A stretch of 64,000 nt of DNA, taken from Butyribacter intestini (GTDB lineage Bacteria > Bacillota > Clostridia > Lachnospirales > Lachnospiraceae). The notes under the pieces were generated by a model. It made no database searches. It was not told the origin of the DNA and saw nothing but the letters and a program-made list of their open reading frames with translations. Positions 1 through 9,203 of the stretch are shown in pieces (the stretch's first letter is position 1; each line of letters starts with the position of its first letter). The position numbers and the translations under genes are program-made. The DNA lies in assembly GCA_001414325.1 (NCBI GenBank), contig LLKB01000005.1:497352-561351 (forward strand). The letters run 5' to 3'.

Positions 1-144
1 CTCTAAACGAGTTTGTTAATGTGATTATACAACTTTTACTACCTAAGGTCAACGATATGATTAAATTCATTTGACAAAATTTTAATTTGCCGCATTTTCT
101 CCTCAGCCGGCTTATAACCTTTAACATATATTTTACAGAAAAAA
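1..144. other. Left-edge non-coding stretch
   Basis: AT-rich sequence downstream of the minus-strand gene that ends at 145. I see no open frame, no convincing terminator hairpin and no RNA signature here. The gene to the left lies outside the window. Confidence 0.4.
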
Positions 145-1989
145 TCAATAAAACCAGAAGTTTTTCCAGTCATTCTTATATACCCTGTAAGGTCTGCCGC
201 CGGTTTTAAAGCCTTTTATCAGCTTTCCTGCCGAATCAGTTTCAATAAACTTTCCTTTATCACTGCAGCAATATATATATCTGCTGTCTCCTTTTATTAT
301 ATTGCCATTATTTGATGTTTTTTCAAAAGCCTTTTTTTCCGAAACACGATAATTTTTTGCAGATTCATTTACCTTAAACTGGTAATAATATGACTTATCA
401 TTTGATTTCTTTGCATATTTTCCTGCATTATTGTTCAACATTGTTATCAGAGTGCCTGACGAATTGCTGGTAAGTGCATTTTGTCCATACTGTGATCTAA
501 ACGGATCAGGCTTTTTCTTTCCCTGATTTAAAATAGACTCTATACTGTCAGTATCGTCTGTTGCTGAAGGATCTGCAGTTGCCGACTCATCTGCATCATC
601 TTTAGAATATTTCTTAAGAACTTTTTTCTTAAGATTTTTACATTTTGCCCATATGTCCTTATCGGCAATAATGTAATCAAGCTTTGGAAGCAGACTTCCC
701 ACATTGCTGACCTTAAATATACTTGACAGCGATTTTGAACTTATAATAAGTTTGTTCGTTCCGCAGACCTGAACTGAATTTATATCTATCCAGTTTGCCT
801 TTTTACCGGATTTTTTATACATCTCTGAAAGAAAATTATCAAAATCAAGTGCAAGACTTACTTTTCCCGTCTCAAGCTCAAGGCTCATTATCCTGCTGTT
901 TCTTGAAGTCTTTTTTCCGAGTGCACTAGCTATAAAATATATATTTCCATAACCGTCATAAGCAAACTCTCCATCCTGCTTATATCCGTTTACCTGATAA
1001 ATTCTTGTAACCTGACCGAGATCATTTATCCTTGTAAATTTATTTGCTGAACACGGATAAACAATATTGTCATATATTATCTGCATATTTTTTGCCACAT
1101 TAGCTTCAAGCGGCATCTCACTCCTTAAAACTCCTGAGTTGTCATACATTGCAATAACATTTTTTCTGACTTTCTTTGTAACTGTCTTTTTGACACGCTT
1201 TGTTACTTTTTTGCCATTCTTTGTAACTTTTTTTGTAACAATCTTTACTGATTTTTGTGCTGTCGTCCTTCCATTACCAAATACCGTATAAAGACCATTG
1301 CTTATTTCCTGTCTGCTTCTTCCATCACATGTTGAAATTCTTGTTTTCGCCTGTGTAGCACTCTTAGGTATATCTACCGCATATACTATACTTTTTGATA
1401 ACTGGTCTTTTCTGTTGTACAGCTTTAATGTTATGTAATTTCTCATTCCCGGAACAAGACCTATAAGCTGATATTCATGCTCTGTTGATACATTGCCGCT
1501 GCCGTCTGCTATAAGTGTTCTCGTAAAATCAGGAATTTTGCGGTCTTTAACGGAAATCGTATATTTACAATAACATCTTCCATCCGTCTTAAAATACACA
1601 TACATAGAACAATAATTTGTTCCATAAGGATTATATGCCCACAGTGCATCTTCAGGCGTATAATCTTTTGCTTTCTTTTTGATATTTGTGATATTCTCCT
1701 CAGCTCTTGCTGAATTGCTCTGATTATAAACATCTTTAATTGATTTATAATTTATCGTAACCACATTTTTATGTCGTCCTGACAGATAAAGATTGTTTAT
1801 ATCAAGCTGCTTTACATCATCTATTGCCTTTCCATGTTGATCGGCAAGCAGGTCTTTTTCTTCTTTTATCTTTGCCTTATCTTCGCCACTAAGTCCGTTT
1901 GATATGTCACTCATTTTCCATACGAATATTCCCATACCTGCAAGCATAACTATACTTGTGATCAATATCGTCATCAATTTTTTCTTCAT
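145..1989 (-). CDS. Membrane-anchored arylsulfotransferase-like protein, probably non-catalytic
   Basis: A 614-residue protein with one N-terminal membrane anchor (about residues 5-25) and a large domain facing outward. The layout resembles bacterial arylsulfotransferases (ASST, beta-propeller enzymes that move sulfate between phenols): an N-terminal strand region with EHEYQLIGLVPGM near 170, and a propeller region with NWIDINSV (399-406) followed by SSKSLSSIFKV (417-427). Family enzymes carry a histidine in the W-x-H-x-N-S motif; here the position is Asp402, so sulfate transfer is doubtful. Residues 246-277 are a very basic lysine/valine-rich insertion, and about 460-495 is acidic and low in complexity. 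The family call is from motif memory and is moderate. It stands alone, upstream of a thioesterase on the same strand. Confidence 0.55.
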   Translation of the reverse strand: MKKKLMTILITSIVMLAGMGIFVWKMSDISNGLSGEDKAKIKEEKDLLADQHGKAIDDVKQLDINNLYLSGRHKNVVTINYKSIKDVYNQSNSARAEENITNIKKKAKDYTPEDALWAYNPYGTNYCSMYVYFKTDGRCYCKYTISVKDRKIPDFTRTLIADGSGNVSTEHEYQLIGLVPGMRNYITLKLYNRKDQLSKSIVYAVDIPKSATQAKTRISTCDGRSRQEISNGLYTVFGNGRTTAQKSVKIVTKKVTKNGKKVTKRVKKTVTKKVRKNVIAMYDNSGVLRSEMPLEANVAKNMQIIYDNIVYPCSANKFTRINDLGQVTRIYQVNGYKQDGEFAYDGYGNIYFIASALGKKTSRNSRIMSLELETGKVSLALDFDNFLSEMYKKSGKKANWIDINSVQVCGTNKLIISSKSLSSIFKVSNVGSLLPKLDYIIADKDIWAKCKNLKKKVLKKYSKDDADESATADPSATDDTDSIESILNQGKKKPDPFRSQYGQNALTSNSSGTLITMLNNNAGKYAKKSNDKSYYYQFKVNESAKNYRVSEKKAFEKTSNNGNIIKGDSRYIYCCSDKGKFIETDSAGKLIKGFKTGGRPYRVYKNDWKNFWFY

Positions 1990-2079
1990 CTTTGTATGCC
2001 CTCATTTCTCTAAAACTTAATTTCTGCCGGTCATGCTATAGCCGCAAATGGCAGCACCTAATCTAATACTAAGCAATCT

Positions 2080-2502
2080 TTATAAATCAACCTCTTCTTT
2101 TAATCTTTTATATATATCAGGATAATTTCTTTTTATATTGACTGGTTTCATATCCGCATCAAGCAGACAATGCTCACTTTTTCCCGTTGTGACAAGCTCC
2201 CCAGCCTCATTTGTAATATTGTACTCCACACTTAATTTCATACCATTATATTTTACAAGTCTTGAGCTTATAATTGCTTTATCTCCAAAATGAAGCGGTT
2301 TAATATATTTACACTCTACTCCAAGCACAGGCATTATAAGTCCCATATCCTCGACTTTTTTATAATCAAGTCCTATTTTCTTTAGATAATCTATTCTCGC
2401 TTCTTCAAAAAAGCGTATATAATTAGAATGATGTACTATCCCCATTCTGTCAGTCTCATAATAATTTATTGTGTGCTCATACACAGTACCCTTTTCATCC
2501 AT
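2080..2502 (-). CDS. Acyl-CoA thioesterase, YbgC/FadM type (4HBT fold)
   Basis: A 140-residue hot-dog-fold thioesterase, the usual length for the YbgC/FadM group, which hydrolyses acyl-CoA thioesters in the cytoplasm. The catalytic-loop signature ETDRMGIVHHSNYIRFFEEAR starts at residue 16; Asp18 is the expected catalytic acid and is followed by the His-Ser-Asn-Tyr helix start typical of the family. The start ATG follows a GGGAGG-like site. It is 90 bases upstream of the sulfotransferase-like gene on the same strand, but nothing ties the two in function. The exact acyl substrate cannot be read from sequence. Confidence 0.85.
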   Translation of the reverse strand: MDEKGTVYEHTINYYETDRMGIVHHSNYIRFFEEARIDYLKKIGLDYKKVEDMGLIMPVLGVECKYIKPLHFGDKAIISSRLVKYNGMKLSVEYNITNEAGELVTTGKSEHCLLDADMKPVNIKRNYPDIYKRLKEEVDL

Positions 2503-2766
2503 AACTTACTGCCTCCCAAAATAATGGTTTTCTTTTGCACCCGCAGTGCTGACAATAACAAATAGTTGTTGCTTTACTTATCCATACCTATTATAATTAT
2601 AACTTATTAAAAGTTGCTTTGCAATAACAAAGGACATACATTTATAAACTATTAACAAGTGTGCATTACCGATTATTGTTTTGTGACGGCTTTTCTAAAA
2701 AATTTACGGCTGTCTTTAACCAAAAACATAAACAATAATCACTCAGTACACGGAAATGAGGATTTT

Positions 2767-4611
2767 ATGAATCTTATTACGGCAGAACATCTCACACATT
2801 CATATACCGAAAGGCTTTTACTCGATGATACTTCATTTAGTCTGGGAGAAAACGAAAAAGTCGGTATTATAGGAATAAACGGAACAGGCAAATCAACTCT
2901 GCTTAAAATACTCGCCGGAATTGTTGAGCCTGACAGTGGAAAGATAACGATGGGGCGAAACTTAAGAATAGGCTACCTTTCACAGAAACCTGAATTTGCA
3001 AACAAAATAACTGCTCTTGAAGCAGCACTTCCGCTAAAAAAGGATATAGCTGATTCTCCGGCAAATTACGAACCACAGGCAAAAAATATGATGAACAAAC
3101 TCGGTTTTAAAAATCATACCCAGCCGATAGAGGAACTCTCCGGAGGCCAGCGCAAAAGAATTGCTCTTATCAGAACACTTCTCACACCGGCTGATATACT
3201 TATTCTTGATGAGCCAACAAACCACCTTGACAGTGCAATGAACGAATGGCTTGAGGATTATCTGAAAAAATACCGCGGTGCACTCATTATGATAACACAT
3301 GACAGATATTTTCTTGATACTGTTGTAAACCGCATCGTTGAGATAGACAAAGGAAAACTCTACAGCTACGAATGTAATTATCTTGGATTTCTTGAGCGAA
3401 AGGCACAGAGAGAAGAAATCGCAAATGCAACCGAGAGAAAAAGACAAAGTCTGTTAAAAACCGAGATTGCATGGATGATGCGTGGTGCAAGAGCGCGTTC
3501 CACAAAACAGAAAGCTCACATACAGAGATATGAAAATCTTCGTGACATGAAAGCCCCTGCCACTGACAGCACCATAGAGATAAGTTCAGCTTCGTCAAGA
3601 CTTGGAAAGACAACGATAGAACTTGAACATATCTCAAAATCATATGACAACATCCCTGTAATTTCCGATTTTACATATTTCTTTTTAAGAAATGACCGTG
3701 TAGGTATCATCGGTCCAAATGGCTGCGGCAAATCAACACTTATGAACATCATCACCGGAAATGTCACTCCTGATTCCGGTATCGTCACCATCGGTCAGAC
3801 CGTAAAAATAGGCTATTTCTCGCAGGAAAATGAAGCGATGGACGAGTCTTTAAGAGTTATTGACTATGTAAGAGAGGGCGGCGAAGTGATACATACGAAA
3901 GACGGCACTGTATCAGCATCCGTAATGCTCGAAAGATTCTTATTCCCGCCCGACCAGCAGTATTCCATTATCGGCAAACTGTCGGGCGGTGAAAAAAGAC
4001 GGTTATATCTTCTTAGAATACTTATGGAAGCACCTAATATACTTATACTCGACGAGCCTACTAACGACCTTGATATAGCTACTCTCACACGACTTGAAGA
4101 TTATCTCGATTCTTTTGAGGGAATCGTAATCACGGTCTCGCATGACCGCTATTTCCTTGACAGGGTCGTTTCAAGGATATTCTGCTTTGAAAACGGCACG
4201 ATAAAGCAGTATGAGGGCGGTTACACAGATTATCTCAATCACACAACACATAAACTTGATGTAACTGATGCAGGCATTTCTTCATCTGAGAAAAATTCAC
4301 CTGATGACGATACAGCAGAGGAAACAGACAAACCTAAAGTGACAAAAGATAACTGGAAAGACGGTCAGACAAAAAAACTTAAAATGTCTTATAAAGAAGA
4401 AAAGGAATTTGAAACGATAGAAAACGATATTGCAACACTTGAACAGCAGATTGAAGATACTGACAATGAAATGTTAAAAGCTGCAAATGATTTTGTCAAA
4501 CTCGGAGAATTATCAGCCAAAAAAGAGGAATTGCAAAAAGAGCTTGAACACAAAATGGACCGCTGGATGTATCTTGAAGAACTTGCAGATAAAATAGCCG
4601 GCAACGCGTGA
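2767..4611 (+). CDS. ABC-F family ATPase (Uup-like)
   Basis: A soluble twin-ATPase protein of the ABC-F class, which act on ribosomes rather than in transport. From ATG 2767 it has 614 residues: Walker A GINGTGKST (35-43), signature LSGGQ (124-128), Walker B with DEPTNHLD (148-155), a basic linker of about 80 residues, then a second cassette with GPNGCGKST near 316 and DEPTNDLD. The C-terminal 90 residues form a charged coiled coil like that of Uup. The frame is open back to 2659, but GAGG stands just upstream of ATG 2767 and homology begins there (MNLITAEHLTHSY), so the longer form is rejected. Uup-like is my best subtype; a resistance ABC-F is less likely given the coiled-coil tail. Confidence 0.88.
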   Translation: MNLITAEHLTHSYTERLLLDDTSFSLGENEKVGIIGINGTGKSTLLKILAGIVEPDSGKITMGRNLRIGYLSQKPEFANKITALEAALPLKKDIADSPANYEPQAKNMMNKLGFKNHTQPIEELSGGQRKRIALIRTLLTPADILILDEPTNHLDSAMNEWLEDYLKKYRGALIMITHDRYFLDTVVNRIVEIDKGKLYSYECNYLGFLERKAQREEIANATERKRQSLLKTEIAWMMRGARARSTKQKAHIQRYENLRDMKAPATDSTIEISSASSRLGKTTIELEHISKSYDNIPVISDFTYFFLRNDRVGIIGPNGCGKSTLMNIITGNVTPDSGIVTIGQTVKIGYFSQENEAMDESLRVIDYVREGGEVIHTKDGTVSASVMLERFLFPPDQQYSIIGKLSGGEKRRLYLLRILMEAPNILILDEPTNDLDIATLTRLEDYLDSFEGIVITVSHDRYFLDRVVSRIFCFENGTIKQYEGGYTDYLNHTTHKLDVTDAGISSSEKNSPDDDTAEETDKPKVTKDNWKDGQTKKLKMSYKEEKEFETIENDIATLEQQIEDTDNEMLKAANDFVKLGELSAKKEELQKELEHKMDRWMYLEELADKIAGNA

Positions 4612-4663
4612 ACAACAGATGCCGTTTTTGCGGTAAAATAAAGCATTACAGTGTAAAAATGCG

Positions 4664-4692
4664 TTGACACTAATCATTTTATATGATAGATT
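4664..4692 (+). promoter_or_regulatory. Promoter of the cold-shock gene
   Basis: TTGACA at 4664-4669, a 17-base spacer and TAGATT at 4687-4692. Transcription from here gives a leader of about 90 bases before the cold-shock start codon, as is common for csp mRNAs, whose leaders fold in a temperature-dependent way. Confidence 0.55.
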
Positions 4693-4787
4693 TAATGTGT
4701 CGGCGGGTATATAAATCCTCTGACAGCCCAAGTCGTGCCGCCCACGGCATGACACAAATATTTTTTAAAGTTTTAGGAGGCAGTACA

Positions 4788-4988
4788 ATGAAGGGTACAG
4801 TTAAGTGGTTTAACGCAAAAAAGGGTTTTGGTTTCATTTCAGATGAGACAGGCAAGGATGTATTTGTACATTACTCAGCACTTCAGATGGATGGTTTCAA
4901 AGTTCTTGACGAAGGTGAAGAAGTGGAATTTGACGTAGTAAACGGCGAAAAAGGACCACAGGCTTCAAATGTTGTAAAGATTGGCTAA
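4788..4988 (+). CDS. Cold-shock domain protein (CspA family)
   Basis: A 66-residue single cold-shock domain, the standard length. It binds single-stranded RNA/DNA and acts as an RNA chaperone. RNP1 is KGFGFI (12-17) and RNP2 is VFVHYSA (about 26-32), both intact. The start is ATG 4788, preceded by TAGGAGG at 7 bases; the frame is open further upstream but that part is leader RNA. A strong two-way terminator lies at 5100-5138. Confidence 0.95.
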   Translation: MKGTVKWFNAKKGFGFISDETGKDVFVHYSALQMDGFKVLDEGEEVEFDVVNGEKGPQASNVVKIG

Positions 4989-5099
4989 TTCATCTTTACA
5001 TTTATTATAATCGAAGCATGGATCCATTCTTATTTTTATAGATAAACAAAATTTATTTTAATATTTTTGATTTTTTGACAAGATTATAATGAGACATTA

Positions 5100-5138
5100 A
5101 AAAAGGAGCTGCCGCTGATGATGCGACAGTTCCTTTTT
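5100..5138. terminator. Bidirectional terminator between csp and the fucosidase gene
   Basis: A 16-base stem with one mismatch and a G-T pair around a 7-base loop. It has an A-run on the left and a T-run on the right, so it can end both the plus-strand csp transcript and the converging fucosidase transcript. Confidence 0.85.
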
Positions 5139-5162
5139 AATATTATGATGTTAGGTTCAAAA

Positions 5163-6620
5163 CTATTTAAGTCTCATTCTATAGACAACCGGCTTATCAC
5201 TCTTTACAAATGGAGCTTTTATTATCATTCTGTCATCTTCCCTGATAAACTCAGGCTGCTCATCATAACCGAGTGCGGTAAATTCTTCAATGATACCGTG
5301 GAAGTCTTTGCTGTTTTCTCCCATGCTCTTTACGATTATGTCCTCTCCATTCTGCTTCATAGGGATTATGTAGATGCAGTCCGCCTTACAGGTAAATCTT
5401 ATATCCTCAGATGTAAAGTCTTTTCTGCCCTCCTCCGAGAACATTCCCTCTACTACCTCGGTACTTCCCTCCTCCTGCACTCTCCACGGATGAGTTCCAT
5501 ATATTGCTTCACCGTTTACATACATCCACTCTCCGATTTCTTCCATTATCTTTATTTCTTCATCACAGATGGTTCCATCTGCTTTCGGTCCTACATTGAG
5601 TAAGAGGCAGCCATTCTTGCTGACAATATCAACCAGATCCTGCAAAATATCACTTGATTTCTTAAATCTGTTCTGCTCAGTATAACACCACGAATTAAAT
5701 GCCATTGATGTGTCAGCCTGCCAGTAGAATGGCTTTGCTTCTGAAAAGTGACCTCTCTCCATATCAAGTATTCCCGTTCCCAGCATCATTGCATCATGCT
5801 TGTATGAAATACCTACTTTCATGTTCCATTCCTCTGCACGATTATAATAATATGCGGCAAATTTCTTTAAATACTCTTTTACTGAATCATGTTGTATCCA
5901 CCAGTCAAAATAGACCATTGACGGCTTGTATTTTTCAACAAGCTCACAGTTTCTTGCAAGCCAGTCCTCAAGAAATTCCTTTGGAGGTGCAGGACTGAAA
6001 AGATCCTGATTGTCAGGTTCAGGCATTGCCGGCCAATAAAAGTCACCAAGTTTCATAGGCTGTTTTATATCACTCTCAAACTCGCAGCCATGTCCCATAA
6101 AGAAAGCGTGCTCAACTCGATGATTTGACTCGCAGAAAACAAGTCCCTCATCCTGTATTGCCTCTTTAAGTTCTCCTAAGACATCCCTTCTCATAGCCTT
6201 TTTTACGCTTGTCCACTCACTTATCTCACTGTCATACATCTGAAATCCGTCGTGGTGCTCGGCAACAGGCATAATATATTTTGCCCCTGCTTTTTTGAAC
6301 AATTTAACCCACTCTTTAGGGTCAAACTTTGGTGCAGTAAACATTGGTATAAAGTCCTTATATCCAAACTTTGTATGCTCGCCGAAAGTTTCTCTGTGGT
6401 GTTTCCACTCCTCCATATCCTGAATATACATATTTCTTGAATACCATTCATTGTTGAAGGCAGGAACACTGAAGAGTCCCCAGTGGATAAAAATTCCAAA
6501 CTTTGCATCCCTGAACCACTTTGGTGCTTCATATTCAGACAAGGAAACCCAGTCAGGCTTATAAGGTCCTTTTTCTATTACTTCGTCAACAATCTTTAAA
6601 TATTTTTCCTGTATTGTCAT
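5163..6620 (-). CDS. Alpha-L-fucosidase, GH29, cytoplasmic
   Basis: A 485-residue GH29 enzyme that removes alpha-L-fucose from oligosaccharides. It has the GH29 start FGIFIHWGLFSVPAF (41-55), the EHHDGF motif (121-126) and the likely nucleophile Asp239 in MVYFDWW. There is no signal peptide or anchor, so it should act on imported oligosaccharides, for instance fucosylated xyloglucan, pectin or host glycans. The beta-sandwich tail is short. It is monocistronic: a terminator follows and a separate gene precedes. The 55 bases just before its ribosome site closely resemble the leader of the LtaS-like gene at 43850 (see the leader entries). The acid/base residue varies in GH29 and I do not assign it. 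Confidence 0.92.
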   Translation of the reverse strand: MTIQEKYLKIVDEVIEKGPYKPDWVSLSEYEAPKWFRDAKFGIFIHWGLFSVPAFNNEWYSRNMYIQDMEEWKHHRETFGEHTKFGYKDFIPMFTAPKFDPKEWVKLFKKAGAKYIMPVAEHHDGFQMYDSEISEWTSVKKAMRRDVLGELKEAIQDEGLVFCESNHRVEHAFFMGHGCEFESDIKQPMKLGDFYWPAMPEPDNQDLFSPAPPKEFLEDWLARNCELVEKYKPSMVYFDWWIQHDSVKEYLKKFAAYYYNRAEEWNMKVGISYKHDAMMLGTGILDMERGHFSEAKPFYWQADTSMAFNSWCYTEQNRFKKSSDILQDLVDIVSKNGCLLLNVGPKADGTICDEEIKIMEEIGEWMYVNGEAIYGTHPWRVQEEGSTEVVEGMFSEEGRKDFTSEDIRFTCKADCIYIIPMKQNGEDIIVKSMGENSKDFHGIIEEFTALGYDEQPEFIREDDRMIIKAPFVKSDKPVVYRMRLK

Positions 6621-6631
6621 TCAACTCCTCA

Positions 6632-6686
6632 TTTCTGCACATGCTTTTTTGTGCCTATCAAGTTTGTGTCAAGTGTGCGCAGACAC
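6632..6686 (-). promoter_or_regulatory. 55-bp leader element, copy 1 (fucosidase)
   Basis: Read on the minus strand it begins GTGTC, then ACACTTGACACAAA, then a small GCAC...GTGC hairpin, and ends CAGAAA 12 bases before the fucosidase ATG. The same arrangement, same length and same distance to the ATG occurs at 43862-43916 before the LtaS-like gene. TTGACA inside it could be a -35 box, but no good -10 sits 17 bases on. Confidence 0.5.
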
Positions 6687-6760
6687 TATTCCAAATATTA
6701 TCTTACACCTTATACAGCCTGCCATACTACATTAATAATTCAAAATATTTTATATTAAAT

Positions 6761-8002
6761 TTATTTGCTCTCTTCTTTAACTCGAATAAGGTTCATAATC
6801 TCAGGTTTCTCGCTCAGAAGTATCCTAACAAGTTCTCCCGGATGAGGGCAGCTCTCGACTTTCTCACCTTTTTCATTTTTCATGTCGAGCACTTTTACCA
6901 TCACATTTTCACCCGATGGCTTCATTATCTCTATCTCATCACCAACACAGAATTTATTTTTCTGTTCAATAAGTGCATATCCTTCTTTATCAATATCCCT
7001 TATTATTCCTAAAAATACATATCCCCTTACATATGTGTTATTGTCATATATCTGAGTCTCATGAGTAGTAGGTCCATAGAAAAATCCTGTTGTGAACTGT
7101 CTGTAAGTACATTTTGAGATTTCTTCCATATAATATTCTTTCTTTGACTCATAAAGCTTTGGTGACTCAAAATAATCGTCAATCGCCTGACGATATGTTC
7201 TTGCAACATCTGCAACATATAATGCTGTTTTCATTCGTCCCTCTATCTTGAAACTGTCGATACCCGCATCTACAAGGTCAGGAATATGTTCTATCATGCA
7301 GAGGTCTTTTGAATTAAAGATATATGTTCCTCTCTCATTTTCTTCGATAGGGAGATACTCACCCGGTCTGCTCTCCTCAACAATATGATATTTCCATCTG
7401 CAAGGGTGTGTGCAGGCTCCGAGATTTGCATCCCTGCCCGTAAAATAATTGCTCAAAAGACATCTTCCCGAATATGAGATACACATTGCACCATGAACAA
7501 ACGTTTCTATTTCTAAGTCATCAGGAATATTTGCTCTTATCTCCTTAATCTCTTTTACGGAAAGCTCTCTCGCCGAAACAACTCTCTTTGCACCTAATCT
7601 CTGCCAGAAAAGATAATCGGCATAATTTACATTATTTGCCTGTGTGCTTATGTGAATTTCAATCTCAGGACATACTTCCTTTGCTATGGTAAACACACCA
7701 GGGTCTGAAATTATAAGTGCATCAGGTTTTATCTCTTTTAATTCCTCAAAATATTTTCTGACACCCTCAAGATCTCTGTTGTGTGCCGTGATATTTGCCG
7801 TTATAAATACTCTTTTTCCGTACTTGTGTGCAAATTCTATTCCGGCTTTTATATCCTCGTTTGAAAAACTCTTTGCCTTTGCCCTTAATCCATACATTTC
7901 TCCGCCGATATATACTGCATCTGCACCATACATAACGGCAACCTTTAAAACATCAAGACTGCTTGCAGGTACAAGCAGCTCCGGTTTTCCATTTGCTAAC
8001 AT
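6761..8002 (-). CDS. U32-family protein, TrhP-like (tRNA U34 hydroxylation)
   Basis: A 413-residue peptidase-U32-fold protein. Members such as E. coli YegQ (TrhP) and B. subtilis YrrN/YrrO are now known to hydroxylate U34 in tRNA anticodons using prephenate, and probably are not proteases. Visible family marks are ELLVPASSLDVLKVAVMYGADAVYIGG at the N-terminus, HGAMCISYSGRCLLSNYFTGRDAN near 170, and THPCRWKY with further cysteines for a likely Fe-S cluster. The next upstream gene is a TrmR-like methyltransferase, the enzyme that methylates this same hydroxyl, which supports the tRNA role. B. subtilis has two paralogues here; this locus has one. Confidence 0.82.
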   Translation of the reverse strand: MLANGKPELLVPASSLDVLKVAVMYGADAVYIGGEMYGLRAKAKSFSNEDIKAGIEFAHKYGKRVFITANITAHNRDLEGVRKYFEELKEIKPDALIISDPGVFTIAKEVCPEIEIHISTQANNVNYADYLFWQRLGAKRVVSARELSVKEIKEIRANIPDDLEIETFVHGAMCISYSGRCLLSNYFTGRDANLGACTHPCRWKYHIVEESRPGEYLPIEENERGTYIFNSKDLCMIEHIPDLVDAGIDSFKIEGRMKTALYVADVARTYRQAIDDYFESPKLYESKKEYYMEEISKCTYRQFTTGFFYGPTTHETQIYDNNTYVRGYVFLGIIRDIDKEGYALIEQKNKFCVGDEIEIMKPSGENVMVKVLDMKNEKGEKVESCPHPGELVRILLSEKPEIMNLIRVKEESK

Positions 8003-8122
8003 ATATTTTCCCTGCTAAAATTTATAGCTTTTCCTTTCTTTAAATCTTATGATGTTTGATTTTTTCTCAACTGATGCCAAAGATTATTTTTATTCCTGCA
8101 TCATTTTGCCAGTTTCCATGTC

Positions 8123-8794
8123 TTATTCTTTTTTTCTGTCCGCCCGGATTACCTGTGACAAAGCCGCCCCATCACCAACAGGCAATACTACCGTCTTAAA
8201 CCTTTCCGAATGTGTCAGAAAATAAAGATACTCTCTCATCCTGCCGTGTATCGTCCTGTCACGCTTTGTGATGGCATACCTTGACTGTATTATATCTCCA
8301 TCCTGAAGTACATTGTCTGTCACTAAAAGTCCATCATCAGTAAGCATATCAAGAACCGGTTCAAGGAAATTAAGATACTGCCCCTTAGCTGCATCCATAA
8401 AAATAAAATCATATTTTCTTCCCTCAGCGGCAAGCTTTTTAAGAACATCAACCGCATCTCCCTCATACAAAGTTATCCTGTCATTCTTCCCGTATCTCTC
8501 AAAATTTTCTTTAGCACATTTAATCCTTATCGGAACTTTTTCTATCGTATCTATAATTGTATCTTCCGGCACATATTCACTCATAAACATACTTGAAAAA
8601 CCGACTGCGGTACCTATCTCAAGCACGGCATTCGGTTTTTTCATTTCTAAAAGGAATGATATAAGTGATTGCATCGAACGCCTTATTATAGGCACTTCAT
8701 CAGCTAATGCCGCTTTTTCAACTTCCTTTAAATATTTTGGTATGTCCCATGATATTGAATCAATATATGTCGATAATCTTTCATCGATGATCAA
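8123..8794 (-). CDS. TrmR-like O-methyltransferase (tRNA 5-hydroxyuridine)
   Basis: A 223-residue class I SAM methyltransferase of the O-methyltransferase-3 family. The SAM loop is VLEIGTAVGFSS (about 56-67), with the acidic YEGDAVDVL motif and FIFMDAAKGQY (catalytic/metal Asp) near 130. B. subtilis YrrM (TrmR) of this family makes 5-methoxyuridine at tRNA position 34. The setting matches YrrM: an MltG-type gene upstream (18-base gap) and the U32 protein downstream. It is expected to be cytoplasmic and Mg-dependent. A catechol-type O-methyltransferase reading is possible from sequence alone, but the synteny argues against it. Confidence 0.85.
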   Translation of the reverse strand: MIIDERLSTYIDSISWDIPKYLKEVEKAALADEVPIIRRSMQSLISFLLEMKKPNAVLEIGTAVGFSSMFMSEYVPEDTIIDTIEKVPIRIKCAKENFERYGKNDRITLYEGDAVDVLKKLAAEGRKYDFIFMDAAKGQYLNFLEPVLDMLTDDGLLVTDNVLQDGDIIQSRYAITKRDRTIHGRMREYLYFLTHSERFKTVVLPVGDGAALSQVIRADRKKE

Positions 8795-8811
8795 AATCTT
8801 TTCCTCTCTTT

Positions 8812-9201
8812 TTATTCACTTTGAGTAAGAATGTCAAGTATCTCCTCATATCCCATGCTCGTATTTAATGTATAAATTCCAGGTTTTAACTTAATCTCAT
8901 CCTTGTCCATCAATCTTGTTCTAGCATAAAATGAATATTTATTTACTATGAGTCCTTTATTATAAAGAGTGTCCGCAACTTTATGCATAGATTCACCTTT
9001 TGACACGGAAAACTCTTTATCCGTCCCCGGTGCTTCCTCCACCACAACAGGCCCATATATCTCATAACCAAGATTGTAAAATGCCCTGCAGGCGTGAAAA
9101 AGTATAAAAATTATAAACAAAAATACAAGTATATTTACAAGAAGCAGTAAACCTCTGCATAAAAGCTTCAATGCCTGATCTGATTTTTTGTTTTTTCCCA
9201 T
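8812..9201 (-). CDS. Short MltG/YceG-like membrane protein without the catalytic domain
   Basis: A 129-residue protein with one membrane segment (about 15-40) followed by the LysM-like start of MltG (FSVSKGESMHKVADTLYNKGLI). It then stops where the endolytic transglycosylase domain of full MltG (usually over 300 residues) would begin, so the catalytic Glu is absent. The stop is clean and the coding sequence looks intact, so this appears to be a settled short form and not a recent break. It sits in the yrrL position of the yrrL-yrrM-yrrN gene order, 18 bases before the methyltransferase. It may bind peptidoglycan or a partner; function unknown. Confidence 0.65.
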   Translation of the reverse strand: MGKNKKSDQALKLLCRGLLLLVNILVFLFIIFILFHACRAFYNLGYEIYGPVVVEEAPGTDKEFSVSKGESMHKVADTLYNKGLIVNKYSFYARTRLMDKDEIKLKPGIYTLNTSMGYEEILDILTQSE

Positions 9202-9203
9202 AC

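Noticed and set aside
5118..5603. 161-codon plus-strand frame antisense to the fucosidase
   Set aside because: It begins inside the terminator stem and lies opposite a well-supported GH29 gene.
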